Below are positions 36,690 to 45,700 of a stretch of 64,000 bases of DNA, piece by piece; position 1 is the stretch's first letter, and the number at the start of each line of letters is the position of its first letter. The notes under the pieces were generated by a model. It saw only the letters and a program-made list of their open reading frames with translations. It did not search any database and was not told where the DNA came from. This DNA comes from Marivirga arenosa (GTDB lineage Bacteria; Bacteroidota; Bacteroidia; Cytophagales; Cyclobacteriaceae), in assembly GCF_030503875.2 (NCBI RefSeq), contig NZ_CP129968.2, positions 1,302,001 to 1,366,000 of the forward strand. Direction: 5' to 3'. The position numbers were made by a program, and so were the translations under genes.

Positions 36690-37773
36690 AACTAATCATT
36701 TCATAAACAGCTATTACCGTAAGCTAGTAACAGTTACGGTAATAGCTGTTTATCTTTTAATCCTAGCCGGAGGTATTGTACGAAGTACAGGTTCGGGTAT
36801 GGGATGTCCTGATTGGCCAAAATGTTTTGGCCAATGGGTTCCACCTACTTCGGAGGGACAATTACCTGAAGGTTACAGAGATTTTTATGCTGATTACAGG
36901 CATGAAAAGAATGTAAAATTTGCAAATTATCTAGAGGTATTTGGATATGCTGAAATCGGTAAGGCTATTTTGGCTGATGAGTCTATTAAGAATGAAGCTG
37001 AGTTTAATGCTTCTAAAACATGGACAGAATATGTAAATAGATTATTAGGAGCTGTAGTAGGTTTTCTTATACTATTGTGTGTTGTAGGTTCATTCAAATA
37101 TTGGAAAAAGAAGAGATCAATTGTAGTTTTATCAGTTGCTTCATTAATCTTAGTTTTATTTCAAGGCTGGATCGGATCGGTTGTGGTATCTACTAATTTA
37201 TTATCATGGCTCATCACTACCCATATGGTTATAGCTTTAGTAATATTGGCAGTACTAACGGCTCTTTATTTTGTTGTAAATGGTTATAAATCATCTGCTT
37301 CAAATAATAGAATTGAGCAAAAGAATAGAGTTACTTCTGTATTAGTCATTGCTATGATCATGATTCTAGTACAAGTAATATTGGGAACTCAGGTTAGGGA
37401 ATCATTAGATATTGTTTCAAACCAATTAGGTGAGGCTTTAAGAGGAAGTTGGATAGAAGGTTTAGGTTTGGAGTTTTACGTACATAGATCTTTTTCTATT
37501 GCGATTGCAATTATTCATGGTTATTTATTGTATTTACTGTTTAAGCAAAGAAAATCTTTTACTTCTTTACTTAGAAATACTAAAATACTAATGACACTAA
37601 TCATTTTGGAAATATTATCGGGAACTATTATGGCTTATTTTGCGATTCCATTTTGGGCGCAACCCATTCATTTAGTTCTTGGAAGTATGATTTTCGGAAT
37701 GCAATTTTTTATATTTTTGCAGCTAGTTTTTAGTGAGCAAAAACAGAATAAATCAGAGTATGCAATATCATAG
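36670..37773 (+). CDS. ctaA: Heme A synthase
   Basis: CtaA oxidises heme O to heme A for the adjacent oxidase. The family start GGIVRSTGSGMGCPDWPKCFGQWVPP is visible at about residues 29-53 (by position), with the paired cysteines and the first heme-ligand histidines near residues 70 and 180, and a second half with IHGYLLYL and QPIHLVLGSM. I chose the ATG at 36670, which overlaps coxA by 20 bp; a TTG at 36652 would lengthen it by six residues. Eight helices fit the family. The overlap suggests translation coupling with coxA. Confidence 0.93.
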   Translation: MQRQTHKTNHFINSYYRKLVTVTVIAVYLLILAGGIVRSTGSGMGCPDWPKCFGQWVPPTSEGQLPEGYRDFYADYRHEKNVKFANYLEVFGYAEIGKAILADESIKNEAEFNASKTWTEYVNRLLGAVVGFLILLCVVGSFKYWKKKRSIVVLSVASLILVLFQGWIGSVVVSTNLLSWLITTHMVIALVILAVLTALYFVVNGYKSSASNNRIEQKNRVTSVLVIAMIMILVQVILGTQVRESLDIVSNQLGEALRGSWIEGLGLEFYVHRSFSIAIAIIHGYLLYLLFKQRKSFTSLLRNTKILMTLIILEILSGTIMAYFAIPFWAQPIHLVLGSMIFGMQFFIFLQLVFSEQKQNKSEYAIS

Positions 37774-38662
37774 CTCACAAAATATATCTATAACTCATTT
37801 GATGCTTAGCTATCTAAAGAATCTATTTGTTTTATTAAAACCAAGGTTAAGCTTTTTAGTGGCTTTTTCATCTGCCTTTGGTTATGTGTTAGGCTTTAGT
37901 GGTAGTGGCATTAATTACGTTACTTTAAGCTTTTTATCATTAGGAGGATTTTTAGTTTCAGGATCTGCAGTAATTATAAATCAGATTATTGAAATCGAGT
38001 ATGATAAAAAGATGGATAGGACTAAAAACAGACCCTTACCAACTGGTAAAATATCAAAACAAGAGGCTATTGTTTTTGCAATTTTAGTTGGTATCATAGG
38101 ACTAGGTTTATTATTTATTTACACCAATGTTTTAACTACAATCTTATCCTTATCATCCTTAATATTATATAGTTTTGTATATACACCATTAAAAAGAGTT
38201 GGGCCTATTGCAGTATTTGTGGGAGCACTTCCAGGGGCTCTACCTCCTTTGTTAGGTTGGGTAGCAGCTACTAATGATTTTAGCATTGAAGGTTGGATTA
38301 TCTTCGGAATTCAATTCATTTGGCAATTTCCTCACTTTTGGGCGATTGCATGGGTTGCTGACGATGATTATAAAAAAGCTGGCTTTAAACTTTTGCCTTC
38401 AGGAGGAAAAAAAGATTTGAATACAGCGATTCAGATTATGATATATACTTTGTTTTTAATTCCGTTAGGATTACTTCCAACATTATTTGGAGTTACGGGT
38501 ATATATTCTGCACTAGTTGCAACTATATGTGGAGTACTGTTTTTAAGCCAAACATTTTATTTAATGAAAGAATGCAGTAAAGAAGCTGCTTTAAAAATAA
38601 TGTTTGGATCATTTTTGTACTTACCTATAGTTCAACTGGCTTATTTACTAGATAAAATTTAA
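37760..38662 (+). CDS. ctaB: Protoheme IX farnesyltransferase (heme O synthase)
   Basis: CtaB adds a farnesyl group to heme B. The prenyltransferase signature NQIIEIEYDKKMDRTKNRPLPTG lies near residue 72, and the second acidic motif is WVADDDYKKAGFKLLP near residue 194. Nine membrane helices are expected and seen. The start is uncertain: ATG 37760 (overlapping ctaA by 14 bp) and ATG 37802 are both plausible, and a GTG at 37733 is also in frame. It is 308 residues or less. Its place between ctaA and the subunit III genes is typical. Confidence 0.93.
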   Translation: MQYHSSQNISITHLMLSYLKNLFVLLKPRLSFLVAFSSAFGYVLGFSGSGINYVTLSFLSLGGFLVSGSAVIINQIIEIEYDKKMDRTKNRPLPTGKISKQEAIVFAILVGIIGLGLLFIYTNVLTTILSLSSLILYSFVYTPLKRVGPIAVFVGALPGALPPLLGWVAATNDFSIEGWIIFGIQFIWQFPHFWAIAWVADDDYKKAGFKLLPSGGKKDLNTAIQIMIYTLFLIPLGLLPTLFGVTGIYSALVATICGVLFLSQTFYLMKECSKEAALKIMFGSFLYLPIVQLAYLLDKI

Positions 38663-38664
38663 TA

Positions 38665-39255
38665 ATGGATACTACTATTAATAAAGAACAAGATTTAAGG
38701 CCAAGTATAAAGATACTTTCAATGCACCCATTGAAGTTTGCATTGTGGTTATTTATTGTTACTATAGTAATGATATTTGCGGCACTAACGAGTGCCTATA
38801 TAGTGCGTCAGTCTGAAGGTAATTGGCTAATATTCGATTTACCAACTGAATTTTTGATTAACACTATTATATTAGTAGCTAGTAGCGTAACTATGCATTT
38901 AGCTTATATGGCTGCAAAAAAAGATAATTTTAAGCAATTAAAATTATTTATGATCGTCACAGCTGCTTTATCAATTGCCTTTTTTATTGGCCAATTTGAA
39001 GCCTGGGGCGCTTTAGTGGATAGAGACGTGTATTTTGTGGGCAATCCTTCCGGATCATTTTTATATGTAATTTCAGGATTGCACGCATTTCATTTAATTT
39101 CAGGGCTGATTTTTATATTAATTATGTTATTTTCGGCTTTTAAATTAAAGGTTCATTCTAAAAATATGGTGAAAATGGAAATGTGTACTACATATTGGCA
39201 CTTTTTAGATGGACTTTGGGTATATTTATATATATTTTTGTTGTTAAATCATTAA
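38665..39255 (+). CDS. Heme-copper oxidase subunit III-type protein (first copy)
   Basis: A 196-residue protein with five membrane helices, the arrangement seen in short oxidase subunit III (CyoC-like) proteins. It carries TSAYIVRQSEGNW near residue 48 and SGLHAFHLISGLIF near residue 132, where the histidines and glutamine match the subunit III pattern. It lies between ctaB (2 bp away) and the longer subunit III gene. Two tandem subunit III homologues are common in this type of operon. Confidence 0.87.
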   Translation: MDTTINKEQDLRPSIKILSMHPLKFALWLFIVTIVMIFAALTSAYIVRQSEGNWLIFDLPTEFLINTIILVASSVTMHLAYMAAKKDNFKQLKLFMIVTAALSIAFFIGQFEAWGALVDRDVYFVGNPSGSFLYVISGLHAFHLISGLIFILIMLFSAFKLKVHSKNMVKMEMCTTYWHFLDGLWVYLYIFLLLNH

Positions 39256-39278
39256 TCCTATTTTGAACAGTTAAATTT

Positions 39279-40025
39279 ATGGCAACTTCTGCAACAATTG
39301 ATACTACTACGAAAAGCACTTGGGGAGGTGGAGTAGCCCCAATGAAGGCAAGTTATGGAAAGTTGATGATGTGGTTCTTCCTATTATCTGATGCTTTTTC
39401 ATTCTCAGCTTTATTAATTACTTATGGTTTAATTCGTTATGCTCACCCTGCATATCAAGGAACGGTATCTGATTTTACTTTCAGTACTGAATATTGGCCG
39501 ATACCAGAAATGGTATTTGAGGCTGTACCATTTTTACATGGTGTTCATGCTCCTTTAGTATTCGTAGGGATAATGACATTCATTTTGATCTTAAGTTCCG
39601 TTACTATGGTTTTAGCTGTGGAAGCTGGACATAGAATGGATAGAAAGAATGTTATTAAATGGATGCTTTGGACTATTATTGGTGGTTTAACATTCCTTGC
39701 TTGTCAGGCTTGGGAATGGAGTCACTTTATTCACGGTACTGCAGAAGGAACTGTAAATGCTATGGGTGAAACTATTTTCGGTGCTAATCTTACTGAGAAT
39801 CAGTATGGACCTCCATTATTTGCATCTCTATTCTTCTTTATTACAGGTTTCCACGGATTCCATGTATTTAGTGGAGTAGTTATCAACTTCATTATATTCT
39901 TCAACGCTGTTGTAGGTACTTATGATAAAAGAGGACACTACGAAATGGTTGAGAAAACTGGACTTTATTGGCACTTTGTTGATTTAGTTTGGGTATTCGT
40001 ATTTACACTTTTTTACTTGATTTAA
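39279..40025 (+). CDS. coxC: Cytochrome c oxidase subunit III (second copy)
   Basis: The 248-residue protein is a canonical oxidase subunit III. Landmarks are WFFLLSDAFSFSALLITYGL near residue 32, LACQAWEWSHFIHG near residue 137 and FITGFHGFHVFSG near residue 190, ending with the WHFVDLVWVFVFTL helix. Seven membrane segments are expected. It stabilises subunit I and its proton uptake. It is 24 bp from the first copy and 14 bp from subunit IV. Confidence 0.93.
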   Translation: MATSATIDTTTKSTWGGGVAPMKASYGKLMMWFFLLSDAFSFSALLITYGLIRYAHPAYQGTVSDFTFSTEYWPIPEMVFEAVPFLHGVHAPLVFVGIMTFILILSSVTMVLAVEAGHRMDRKNVIKWMLWTIIGGLTFLACQAWEWSHFIHGTAEGTVNAMGETIFGANLTENQYGPPLFASLFFFITGFHGFHVFSGVVINFIIFFNAVVGTYDKRGHYEMVEKTGLYWHFVDLVWVFVFTLFYLI

Positions 40026-40038
40026 CGATTATAAAGAT

Positions 40039-40365
40039 ATGTCACACGAAGAAACTAATAATATTCAGGTAATTCCTGAAGACAAGGAAAAGACCAAGAA
40101 AATATGGAAAGTTGCTGGTATTTTAGCAGTAGTAACTTTAATTGAATTTGTGTTTGCATTTACATTACCAAGAGGTATTGTATTAGTATCTATATTCTTA
40201 GGACTAACAATTGTAAAAGCATTCTATATTGTTGCAGAATTTATGCACTTAAAGCATGAACAAAAAGCTTTAATCTGGTCAATTCTTATCCCTACTATAT
40301 TAATTCTATGGTTAGTAGTAGCTTTAATGGTAGAAGGAAGTGCAATATTTAATATCAGAAATTAA
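40039..40365 (+). CDS. Cytochrome c oxidase subunit IV (prokaryotic, CtaF/CyoD-like)
   Basis: The 108-residue protein has a charged N-terminus and three membrane helices. The FYIVAEFMHLKHEQKALIWSIL segment near residue 65 (by position) is diagnostic for the prokaryotic subunit IV family. It ends the oxidase gene row and is followed 26 bp later by a strong terminator. Confidence 0.9.
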   Translation: MSHEETNNIQVIPEDKEKTKKIWKVAGILAVVTLIEFVFAFTLPRGIVLVSIFLGLTIVKAFYIVAEFMHLKHEQKALIWSILIPTILILWLVVALMVEGSAIFNIRN

Positions 40366-40389
40366 TTATACACAAAACTAAAATGTTAG

Positions 40390-40421
40390 AATCAGGTTGA
40401 ATATCTCAACCTGATTTTTTT
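40390..40421 (+). terminator. Intrinsic terminator inside the respiratory gene row
   Basis: An 11-bp stem AATCAGGTTGA/TCAACCTGATT with a 5-nt loop leads straight into a T-run. It ends four bases before the ATG of the SCO-like gene, so the downstream genes depend on read-through or a promoter embedded in this region. Confidence 0.92.
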
Positions 40422-40425
40422 GTTT

Positions 40426-41055
40426 ATGAAGAAATCCAAAATATTTATTCTCTTATTTACGCTAAGTTTTCCAGTAATTCTTTATTTATTTTTAAGGTCT
40501 TATGGGCAAAATGAATTTGACCTTCCTGTATTTTTTGAAACAGAGGTAAAAGCATATTGTGATAACACCAATACCAATGAGGAAAGCGTAAAAATTTATA
40601 CTCAAGAAGGAGATTCAATTCAATTATTAGAATCTTATTCTGCTGATTTTAAGGTGGTTCATATTCCCAATTCAGATAACAAAGAAATTCAGACATTAAA
40701 GAATGAACTGAATAGAGTGTTAAACACCTTTGAGGATCTTTCAATAGATATAATCTCACTTCAACCAAAATCAGCTAATGATTCATTAATAGCAGAAGAA
40801 TCTTTTTTAAATAGAGATAAAGCACACAGCTTCTGGTTTGATAATAATAAGCAAAATCAAATTGTAAATTGTGTTTATGCCTTTCCTACTGAACAATGGA
40901 AAGGAAGCCACCCTTCTGAAGAGGAATATCTTATTTATAATACCTTAGTTCTTTTAGATAAAAAGAATAGAATAAGGGGCTATTATGATGGCTATGAAAC
41001 AAAGGAGGTTGACAGATTGATATTAGAAATTAGAGTATTATTAAGTAAAGACTAA
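40426..41055 (+). CDS. SCO1/SenC-like thioredoxin-fold protein lacking the copper motif
   Basis: The 209-residue protein has an N-terminal membrane anchor (about 6-25) and a C-terminal half that follows the SCO pattern. NRIRGYYDGYETKEVDRLILEIRVLL at residues 182-207 (given by position) matches the last helix and strand of SCO proteins. The CxxxC copper-binding motif normally found near the start of the domain is absent; the only cysteines nearby are in AYCDN and NCVYAF. SCO proteins deliver copper to CuA of the oxidase, so a redox-only or structural role is more likely here. The start ATG 40426 follows the terminator directly. It overlaps the next gene by one base (TAATG). Confidence 0.75.
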   Translation: MKKSKIFILLFTLSFPVILYLFLRSYGQNEFDLPVFFETEVKAYCDNTNTNEESVKIYTQEGDSIQLLESYSADFKVVHIPNSDNKEIQTLKNELNRVLNTFEDLSIDIISLQPKSANDSLIAEESFLNRDKAHSFWFDNNKQNQIVNCVYAFPTEQWKGSHPSEEEYLIYNTLVLLDKKNRIRGYYDGYETKEVDRLILEIRVLLSKD

Positions 41056-41642
41056 TGAGCCAAATAGATAATAATAGAAAATCATTTGTAAAATTAATAT
41101 GGGTATTATCTATTGCAATACCTGTAGTAGTAGCCGTATTATTATTTGCTCCTGAAAAAATTGAGGGGGCTGGAGATTGGGTATATATTTTACCTCACTT
41201 AAATGCTACCTTTAATTCAATAACCGCTATAGTATTACTTTTAGGCCTTTATTTTATCAAGCGGAAGAATATTGTTGCACATAAAAGCATGATGTCTATT
41301 GCATTTACTTTAGGATCACTATTTTTAGTGAGTTACGTAATTTATCACTCTACAGCTGATTCAACTATTTATGGGGATATAAATGGTAATAGTATTTTAG
41401 ATGAAGCTGAAAAAACGGAAGATATCATGTTTATGAGAGGGCTGTATGTTAGTATATTATTGCCCCATATTGTACTAGCGGCAGTAGTAGTTCCTTTTGT
41501 ATTATTTGCCTTTTATTATGCTTTAACTGATAAGATTGAAAAGCATAAGAAAGTGGTGAAATGGACATTTCCAATCTGGTTATTTGTTTCAATAACTGGT
41601 GTCATCGTTTATTTTATGATAAGCCCATATTATTTAAATTAA
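41055..41642 (+). CDS. DUF420 membrane protein of cytochrome oxidase assembly
   Basis: The 195-residue protein has about five membrane helices and the DUF420 landmarks LPHLNATFNSITAIVLLLGLYFIKR near residue 42 (by position) and MLPHIVLAAVVVPFVLF-like residues near 142. The histidines in LPHLNA, AHKSMM, YHST and LPHIV are family-conserved, and related proteins (CtaM) support oxidase assembly. A loop near residues 95-110 contains DINGNSILDEAEK, an EF-hand-like insertion. It shares a TAATG junction with the SCO-like gene. Confidence 0.87.
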   Translation: MSQIDNNRKSFVKLIWVLSIAIPVVVAVLLFAPEKIEGAGDWVYILPHLNATFNSITAIVLLLGLYFIKRKNIVAHKSMMSIAFTLGSLFLVSYVIYHSTADSTIYGDINGNSILDEAEKTEDIMFMRGLYVSILLPHIVLAAVVVPFVLFAFYYALTDKIEKHKKVVKWTFPIWLFVSITGVIVYFMISPYYLN

Positions 41643-41686
41643 GTGAACTCATTTTAGTATTTTTAAGTTTTAAAATAAAAATTTAG

Positions 41687-41956
41687 ATGAAGAGGGTCAT
41701 TCTACTACTTATCGTATTTCTTTTCATAAATTCGGCTGATATACTAGCACAATGCGCTATGTGCCGTGCAACTGTAGAAAATAATGTTAATAATGGAGAA
41801 ATAGGTATTGCTAGCTCTCTTAACTTTGGTATTCTTTATTTATTTGCAGCACCTTATTTAGTAGTTATGGTAATTGGTTTTTTCTGGTACAGAAATTCTA
41901 AAAATCAAAAAAAGAAAATTGATATTAAAGAATTACTAAATAGAGCTAAGCCATAA
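41687..41956 (+). CDS. Small exported CxxC membrane protein, unknown family
   Basis: The 89-residue protein has a signal-like N-terminus (1-21, ending LAQ), then CAMCRATVENN with a CxxC pair directly after the cleavage region, one membrane helix (about 44-66) and a lysine-rich tail. The topology puts the CxxC on the periplasmic side. Being next to SCO-like and DUF420 genes, it could take part in copper or thiol chemistry of oxidase assembly (inference). I recognise no named family. Confidence 0.65.
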   Translation: MKRVILLLIVFLFINSADILAQCAMCRATVENNVNNGEIGIASSLNFGILYLFAAPYLVVMVIGFFWYRNSKNQKKKIDIKELLNRAKP

Positions 41957-42053
41957 TTTTTTACCTGTTTATCATCATTCATCTTTATTTCAATATTTTC
42001 ATTTAAACTCCAGTATGATTATTGCTATATTGATGCTTAAAATCATCAATTAA

Positions 42054-45000
42054 GTGAAGAAATATATACTTTTCCTTCTTAGTTTTTTAATTCTAATCGT
42101 TTTTGGCTTACGGCATTATTATCATACTTTAGAGCTTGATCGTAATCAATTCATATCTAAAACTCAGGTTAAACTCAATAAAGAGCTTCAGAAAGTAGAG
42201 AATGAAAAGAAAGATTGGATTACCTACTTTTCTAAGAATAAAGCCTTAGACTTTGAGTCACTTAATAAAATAGAAAATTCCTATTCCTTTTTCATATTTA
42301 ATAATACCTCATTGGTTTATTGGTCAGACGAACATTATGCTCCTGAATCCAAAAAATATAGAAATGATGGGTGGTATTTTATCAGTAATCAGTCGGGTCA
42401 ATATTTAGAATATTCAATAAAGTCAAAATCTGGTAGTATTGACTTGGTATCTGTGATTCCACTTTATGAACATTATGATGTAAATAATGAATATATCCAA
42501 TCTCGATTTAATACTGATATTCTTCCTGAAGATGATATTTCACTTTATCAAACTGAAGTTGACAATAGTTACCCATTAACTGATTTATCGGGTAATCCAT
42601 TGTTTTATATTAAATTAAGTGAAGACTTTGAAAGCTATAATGGTGTTTTACATGCTATTATAATACTGATTGAATTCATTATAGTTATATTATTGATTTG
42701 GCAATTATGGTTTTTTGTTAAAAAACAGAAGAGCTTAGCTATTCAAATTTCATTATTTACTTTTGGCATCGTCTTATTATGGGTTTTGTTGGAATTATTA
42801 GATTTCCCATTTCACTCAAAAGAATTAGAACTATTTGATCCAAAATATTTTGCATCATCTGATTTTAATCCCTCACTAGGATATTTAATAATCAACTGCA
42901 TTTTTTTATTTTTAATTGGATATTTCTCTTTATTGCAAATAAAAGATTATTTACAGCGATCTGTTATCAGAAGTTTAAAGATTCGATTTGCTGTAAATAT
43001 TTTATCCTATTTGGCCACAATAGGTGTTTTCTATTTTATAAATCTAATATATCTTCACTCCAATTGGGGGTTAGACAGTACTCAATCAATTGAATTTAAT
43101 ATATTTCAGATTCTATCCTTCCTAATTGTATTGTTATTTGGATATTTATTATTTGAGGCCTTTAAGGTTGCTCACCATTATAATTCTAAACTAGACATCA
43201 GCTTTGGAAGCTTTATATCTGCTCAACTTTTATCCTTAGCTATTTTCTCATTATTTAGCTTTTTTTTCGGTATTTCTATTATCTGGATAGGATTAGTAGT
43301 TTTCGTACTAAACTCTATAGTATATATCACTAATCTGGGATTAGCACTAAAAGACATTAATTTTTTGAGTTTCATTTATTTATTTCTATTGATTATTGCT
43401 GTATCTATAATAAATGCTATTTCAGTGCAAACGTTAGAAATCAGAAATGAGGCAAAACAAAGAAATATTCTAGCGGATAAAATTATAAATGGAAATGATG
43501 TTTTAGCTGAATATATGTTGGTCCAGCTTGATGAAAGTCTTAAAAAGGATGAGTATATCAAACGTCAGTTTTTACTGCCTTTAACACCCTATAAAACTAT
43601 AGTTGATAAAATTGAAAAGTATTATCTAAATGATTATTTCGATAAGTATGAAACATCAATAAAAATTTTTGATGCCAAAGGCAATGTGATTTATCCTAAT
43701 AATACTTTACCTATGAATTCATCTTATCCTATCCATCAGATGAATCAGAGAAATAAAAGAGGGGATATAAATTTATATTTAGTAGGAAATTCTGAGGGTA
43801 ATCAATTACAAAGAAAATATATTTATTTGCATGAGATTAAACATAATGATTATGCTTTTGCAAAAATTGTATTAGAGTTGCAGCCAAAGAAAATAAGACC
43901 AGAGAATGTATTTCCTGAGCTTCTAGTTAAAAACCGAAATCTTCCTGCCTTACTTGATATTCCTTATGATTATGCTCTCTACAAAAACGACACCTTATCT
44001 TATAGTGTAGGGGATTTAAATTTTCCGAATACGGTTAATAGCGTAATAACAGAGGATGCACAGCTAAAGAAGATTCAACAGGAAAATCATTATAATTTTA
44101 ATGTGGTTTCAGACCAGGATGAGAAAATAGTTTTTGGTAAAAGGAATAATTACTGGTATCGCTTCTTCTCTAATATCTCATTTTTCTTCATTCTATGCTT
44201 TGTACTGGTTTTTACCATATCAGCTTATCAATTTATCAAAGGGTATTTAAAAACGAAAACTCTTGGGTTAAGCGCAAAAATCCAGCTTTATTTTTCATTG
44301 GCTTTTCTGATTCCATTACTATCAGTAAGTATTTCAACTATTGGGTTTGTAAATGCTACATTTTTGGAAGATATCGTTTCCAAATATGAAGAGAATACCA
44401 ACCGTGTTGCTAGTCAATTAGTGCCAATGCTTATGCGATACGAAAATGATTTGGTGGATAAGGCTACTTTAAGTAATGAAATATCTACTATTACAAAGAT
44501 CATTAATGCGGATATAAACCTTTATGATCTTAATGGTCAACTTTTTTTAACGAGTCAGCCACAGGTATTTGAGAAAAATCTCTTGTCCTATAAAATTAAT
44601 CCTAAGGCATATGCCTCAATTTTCCAAAATGGACAAAAGCTTATCACCTTAGAAGAGCAAATTGGTGATTTAAATTATCAGTCAGCCTATGTAGGCATTA
44701 GATCTTATAATTCAGGTAATTTATTAGCTATTTTGGGGAGTCCATTTTTTAAATCGAATAAAGAATATGATGTATTGCTGACTGATTTATTGAATAATGT
44801 TTTTAATATTTTTGTTAGCTCTTTTATAGTTTTCATTTTCTTAGCATATACAGCAACTAAAATTTTAACTTCTCCTTTAAATTTACTTAAGCAAAAACTT
44901 TCCCAAGTAAATCTATCGGCCAAGAATCAACCCATAAGCTGGCAAGTGGATGATGAAATTGGATTGCTTATTAATGAATATAATCAGATGCTTTTAAAGC

Positions 45001-45698
45001 TTGAGAAAAGTAGGCAAGCTTTAAGTAAGACAGAAAAAGAATCCGCTTGGCGAGAAATGGCACAACAAGTGGCTCATGAAATAAAAAATCCACTTACGCC
45101 AATGAAGTTATCATTGCAGCATTTACAAATGAAAATACAAAGGTCGGATAACCCAATGCCTGAGGCTACGGCTAAGATAGAAAGTATATTATCTCAGATT
45201 GAGAATTTGAGTGATATTGCAACCTCTTTTTCTTCTTTTGCTAAAATGCCAATTCCTGAAAATGAAAAAGTATGTGTGAGTGATATTTTGAGGAATGTAG
45301 TAGGGTTATTTAAAGCCGATCATGTTCATATTAATCTGGAGTTGCCTTCTGATAAAATACATGCATTTGCTGATCCTAAAATTATGGAACGTACTTTTAA
45401 TAATATGATTCTTAATGCATTACAAAGTGGCGATGGTACTAATCCAGTAAGTGTTAATATTAAAATTGAGGTGGAGGGCGAAAGGATAAAAATATCAATA
45501 TCAGACAACGGAACTGGTATTCCTGAAGAAAATTATAATAAAGTTTTTTTACCGAACTTTACTACAAAATCTAGTGGTTCAGGTATAGGTTTAGCAGTTG
45601 CTAAAAGAGGTATTGAACATGCGGGGGGTGATATTTGGTTCGAATCTGAATTAAATAAAGGGACTACCTTTTTTATTGAATTAAAAAGAATGGGTTAA
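42054..45698 (+). CDS. Very large NtrY-like membrane histidine kinase
   Basis: The chain is 1214 residues. After an N-terminal helix (about 4-22) comes a periplasmic sensor region (about 25-195), then a cluster of about nine helices (200-470), a second extracytoplasmic region (470-705), a helix near 710-728, another pair with a sensor loop (750-930) and a HAMP domain (about 930-985). The HisKA H-box is MAQQVAHEIKNPLTP with H1008, the NtrY type, and the ATPase domain has NNMILNALQS, DNGTGIP and GSGIGLAVAK. The start codon is GTG. It is unusually long for an NtrY relative, and no response regulator is adjacent. The next gene, an outer-membrane barrel, begins 2 bp later and may share its function. 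Confidence 0.88.
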   Translation: MKKYILFLLSFLILIVFGLRHYYHTLELDRNQFISKTQVKLNKELQKVENEKKDWITYFSKNKALDFESLNKIENSYSFFIFNNTSLVYWSDEHYAPESKKYRNDGWYFISNQSGQYLEYSIKSKSGSIDLVSVIPLYEHYDVNNEYIQSRFNTDILPEDDISLYQTEVDNSYPLTDLSGNPLFYIKLSEDFESYNGVLHAIIILIEFIIVILLIWQLWFFVKKQKSLAIQISLFTFGIVLLWVLLELLDFPFHSKELELFDPKYFASSDFNPSLGYLIINCIFLFLIGYFSLLQIKDYLQRSVIRSLKIRFAVNILSYLATIGVFYFINLIYLHSNWGLDSTQSIEFNIFQILSFLIVLLFGYLLFEAFKVAHHYNSKLDISFGSFISAQLLSLAIFSLFSFFFGISIIWIGLVVFVLNSIVYITNLGLALKDINFLSFIYLFLLIIAVSIINAISVQTLEIRNEAKQRNILADKIINGNDVLAEYMLVQLDESLKKDEYIKRQFLLPLTPYKTIVDKIEKYYLNDYFDKYETSIKIFDAKGNVIYPNNTLPMNSSYPIHQMNQRNKRGDINLYLVGNSEGNQLQRKYIYLHEIKHNDYAFAKIVLELQPKKIRPENVFPELLVKNRNLPALLDIPYDYALYKNDTLSYSVGDLNFPNTVNSVITEDAQLKKIQQENHYNFNVVSDQDEKIVFGKRNNYWYRFFSNISFFFILCFVLVFTISAYQFIKGYLKTKTLGLSAKIQLYFSLAFLIPLLSVSISTIGFVNATFLEDIVSKYEENTNRVASQLVPMLMRYENDLVDKATLSNEISTITKIINADINLYDLNGQLFLTSQPQVFEKNLLSYKINPKAYASIFQNGQKLITLEEQIGDLNYQSAYVGIRSYNSGNLLAILGSPFFKSNKEYDVLLTDLLNNVFNIFVSSFIVFIFLAYTATKILTSPLNLLKQKLSQVNLSAKNQPISWQVDDEIGLLINEYNQMLLKLEKSRQALSKTEKESAWREMAQQVAHEIKNPLTPMKLSLQHLQMKIQRSDNPMPEATAKIESILSQIENLSDIATSFSSFAKMPIPENEKVCVSDILRNVVGLFKADHVHINLELPSDKIHAFADPKIMERTFNNMILNALQSGDGTNPVSVNIKIEVEGERIKISISDNGTGIPEENYNKVFLPNFTTKSSGSGIGLAVAKRGIEHAGGDIWFESELNKGTTFFIELKRMG

Positions 45699-45700
45699 TT

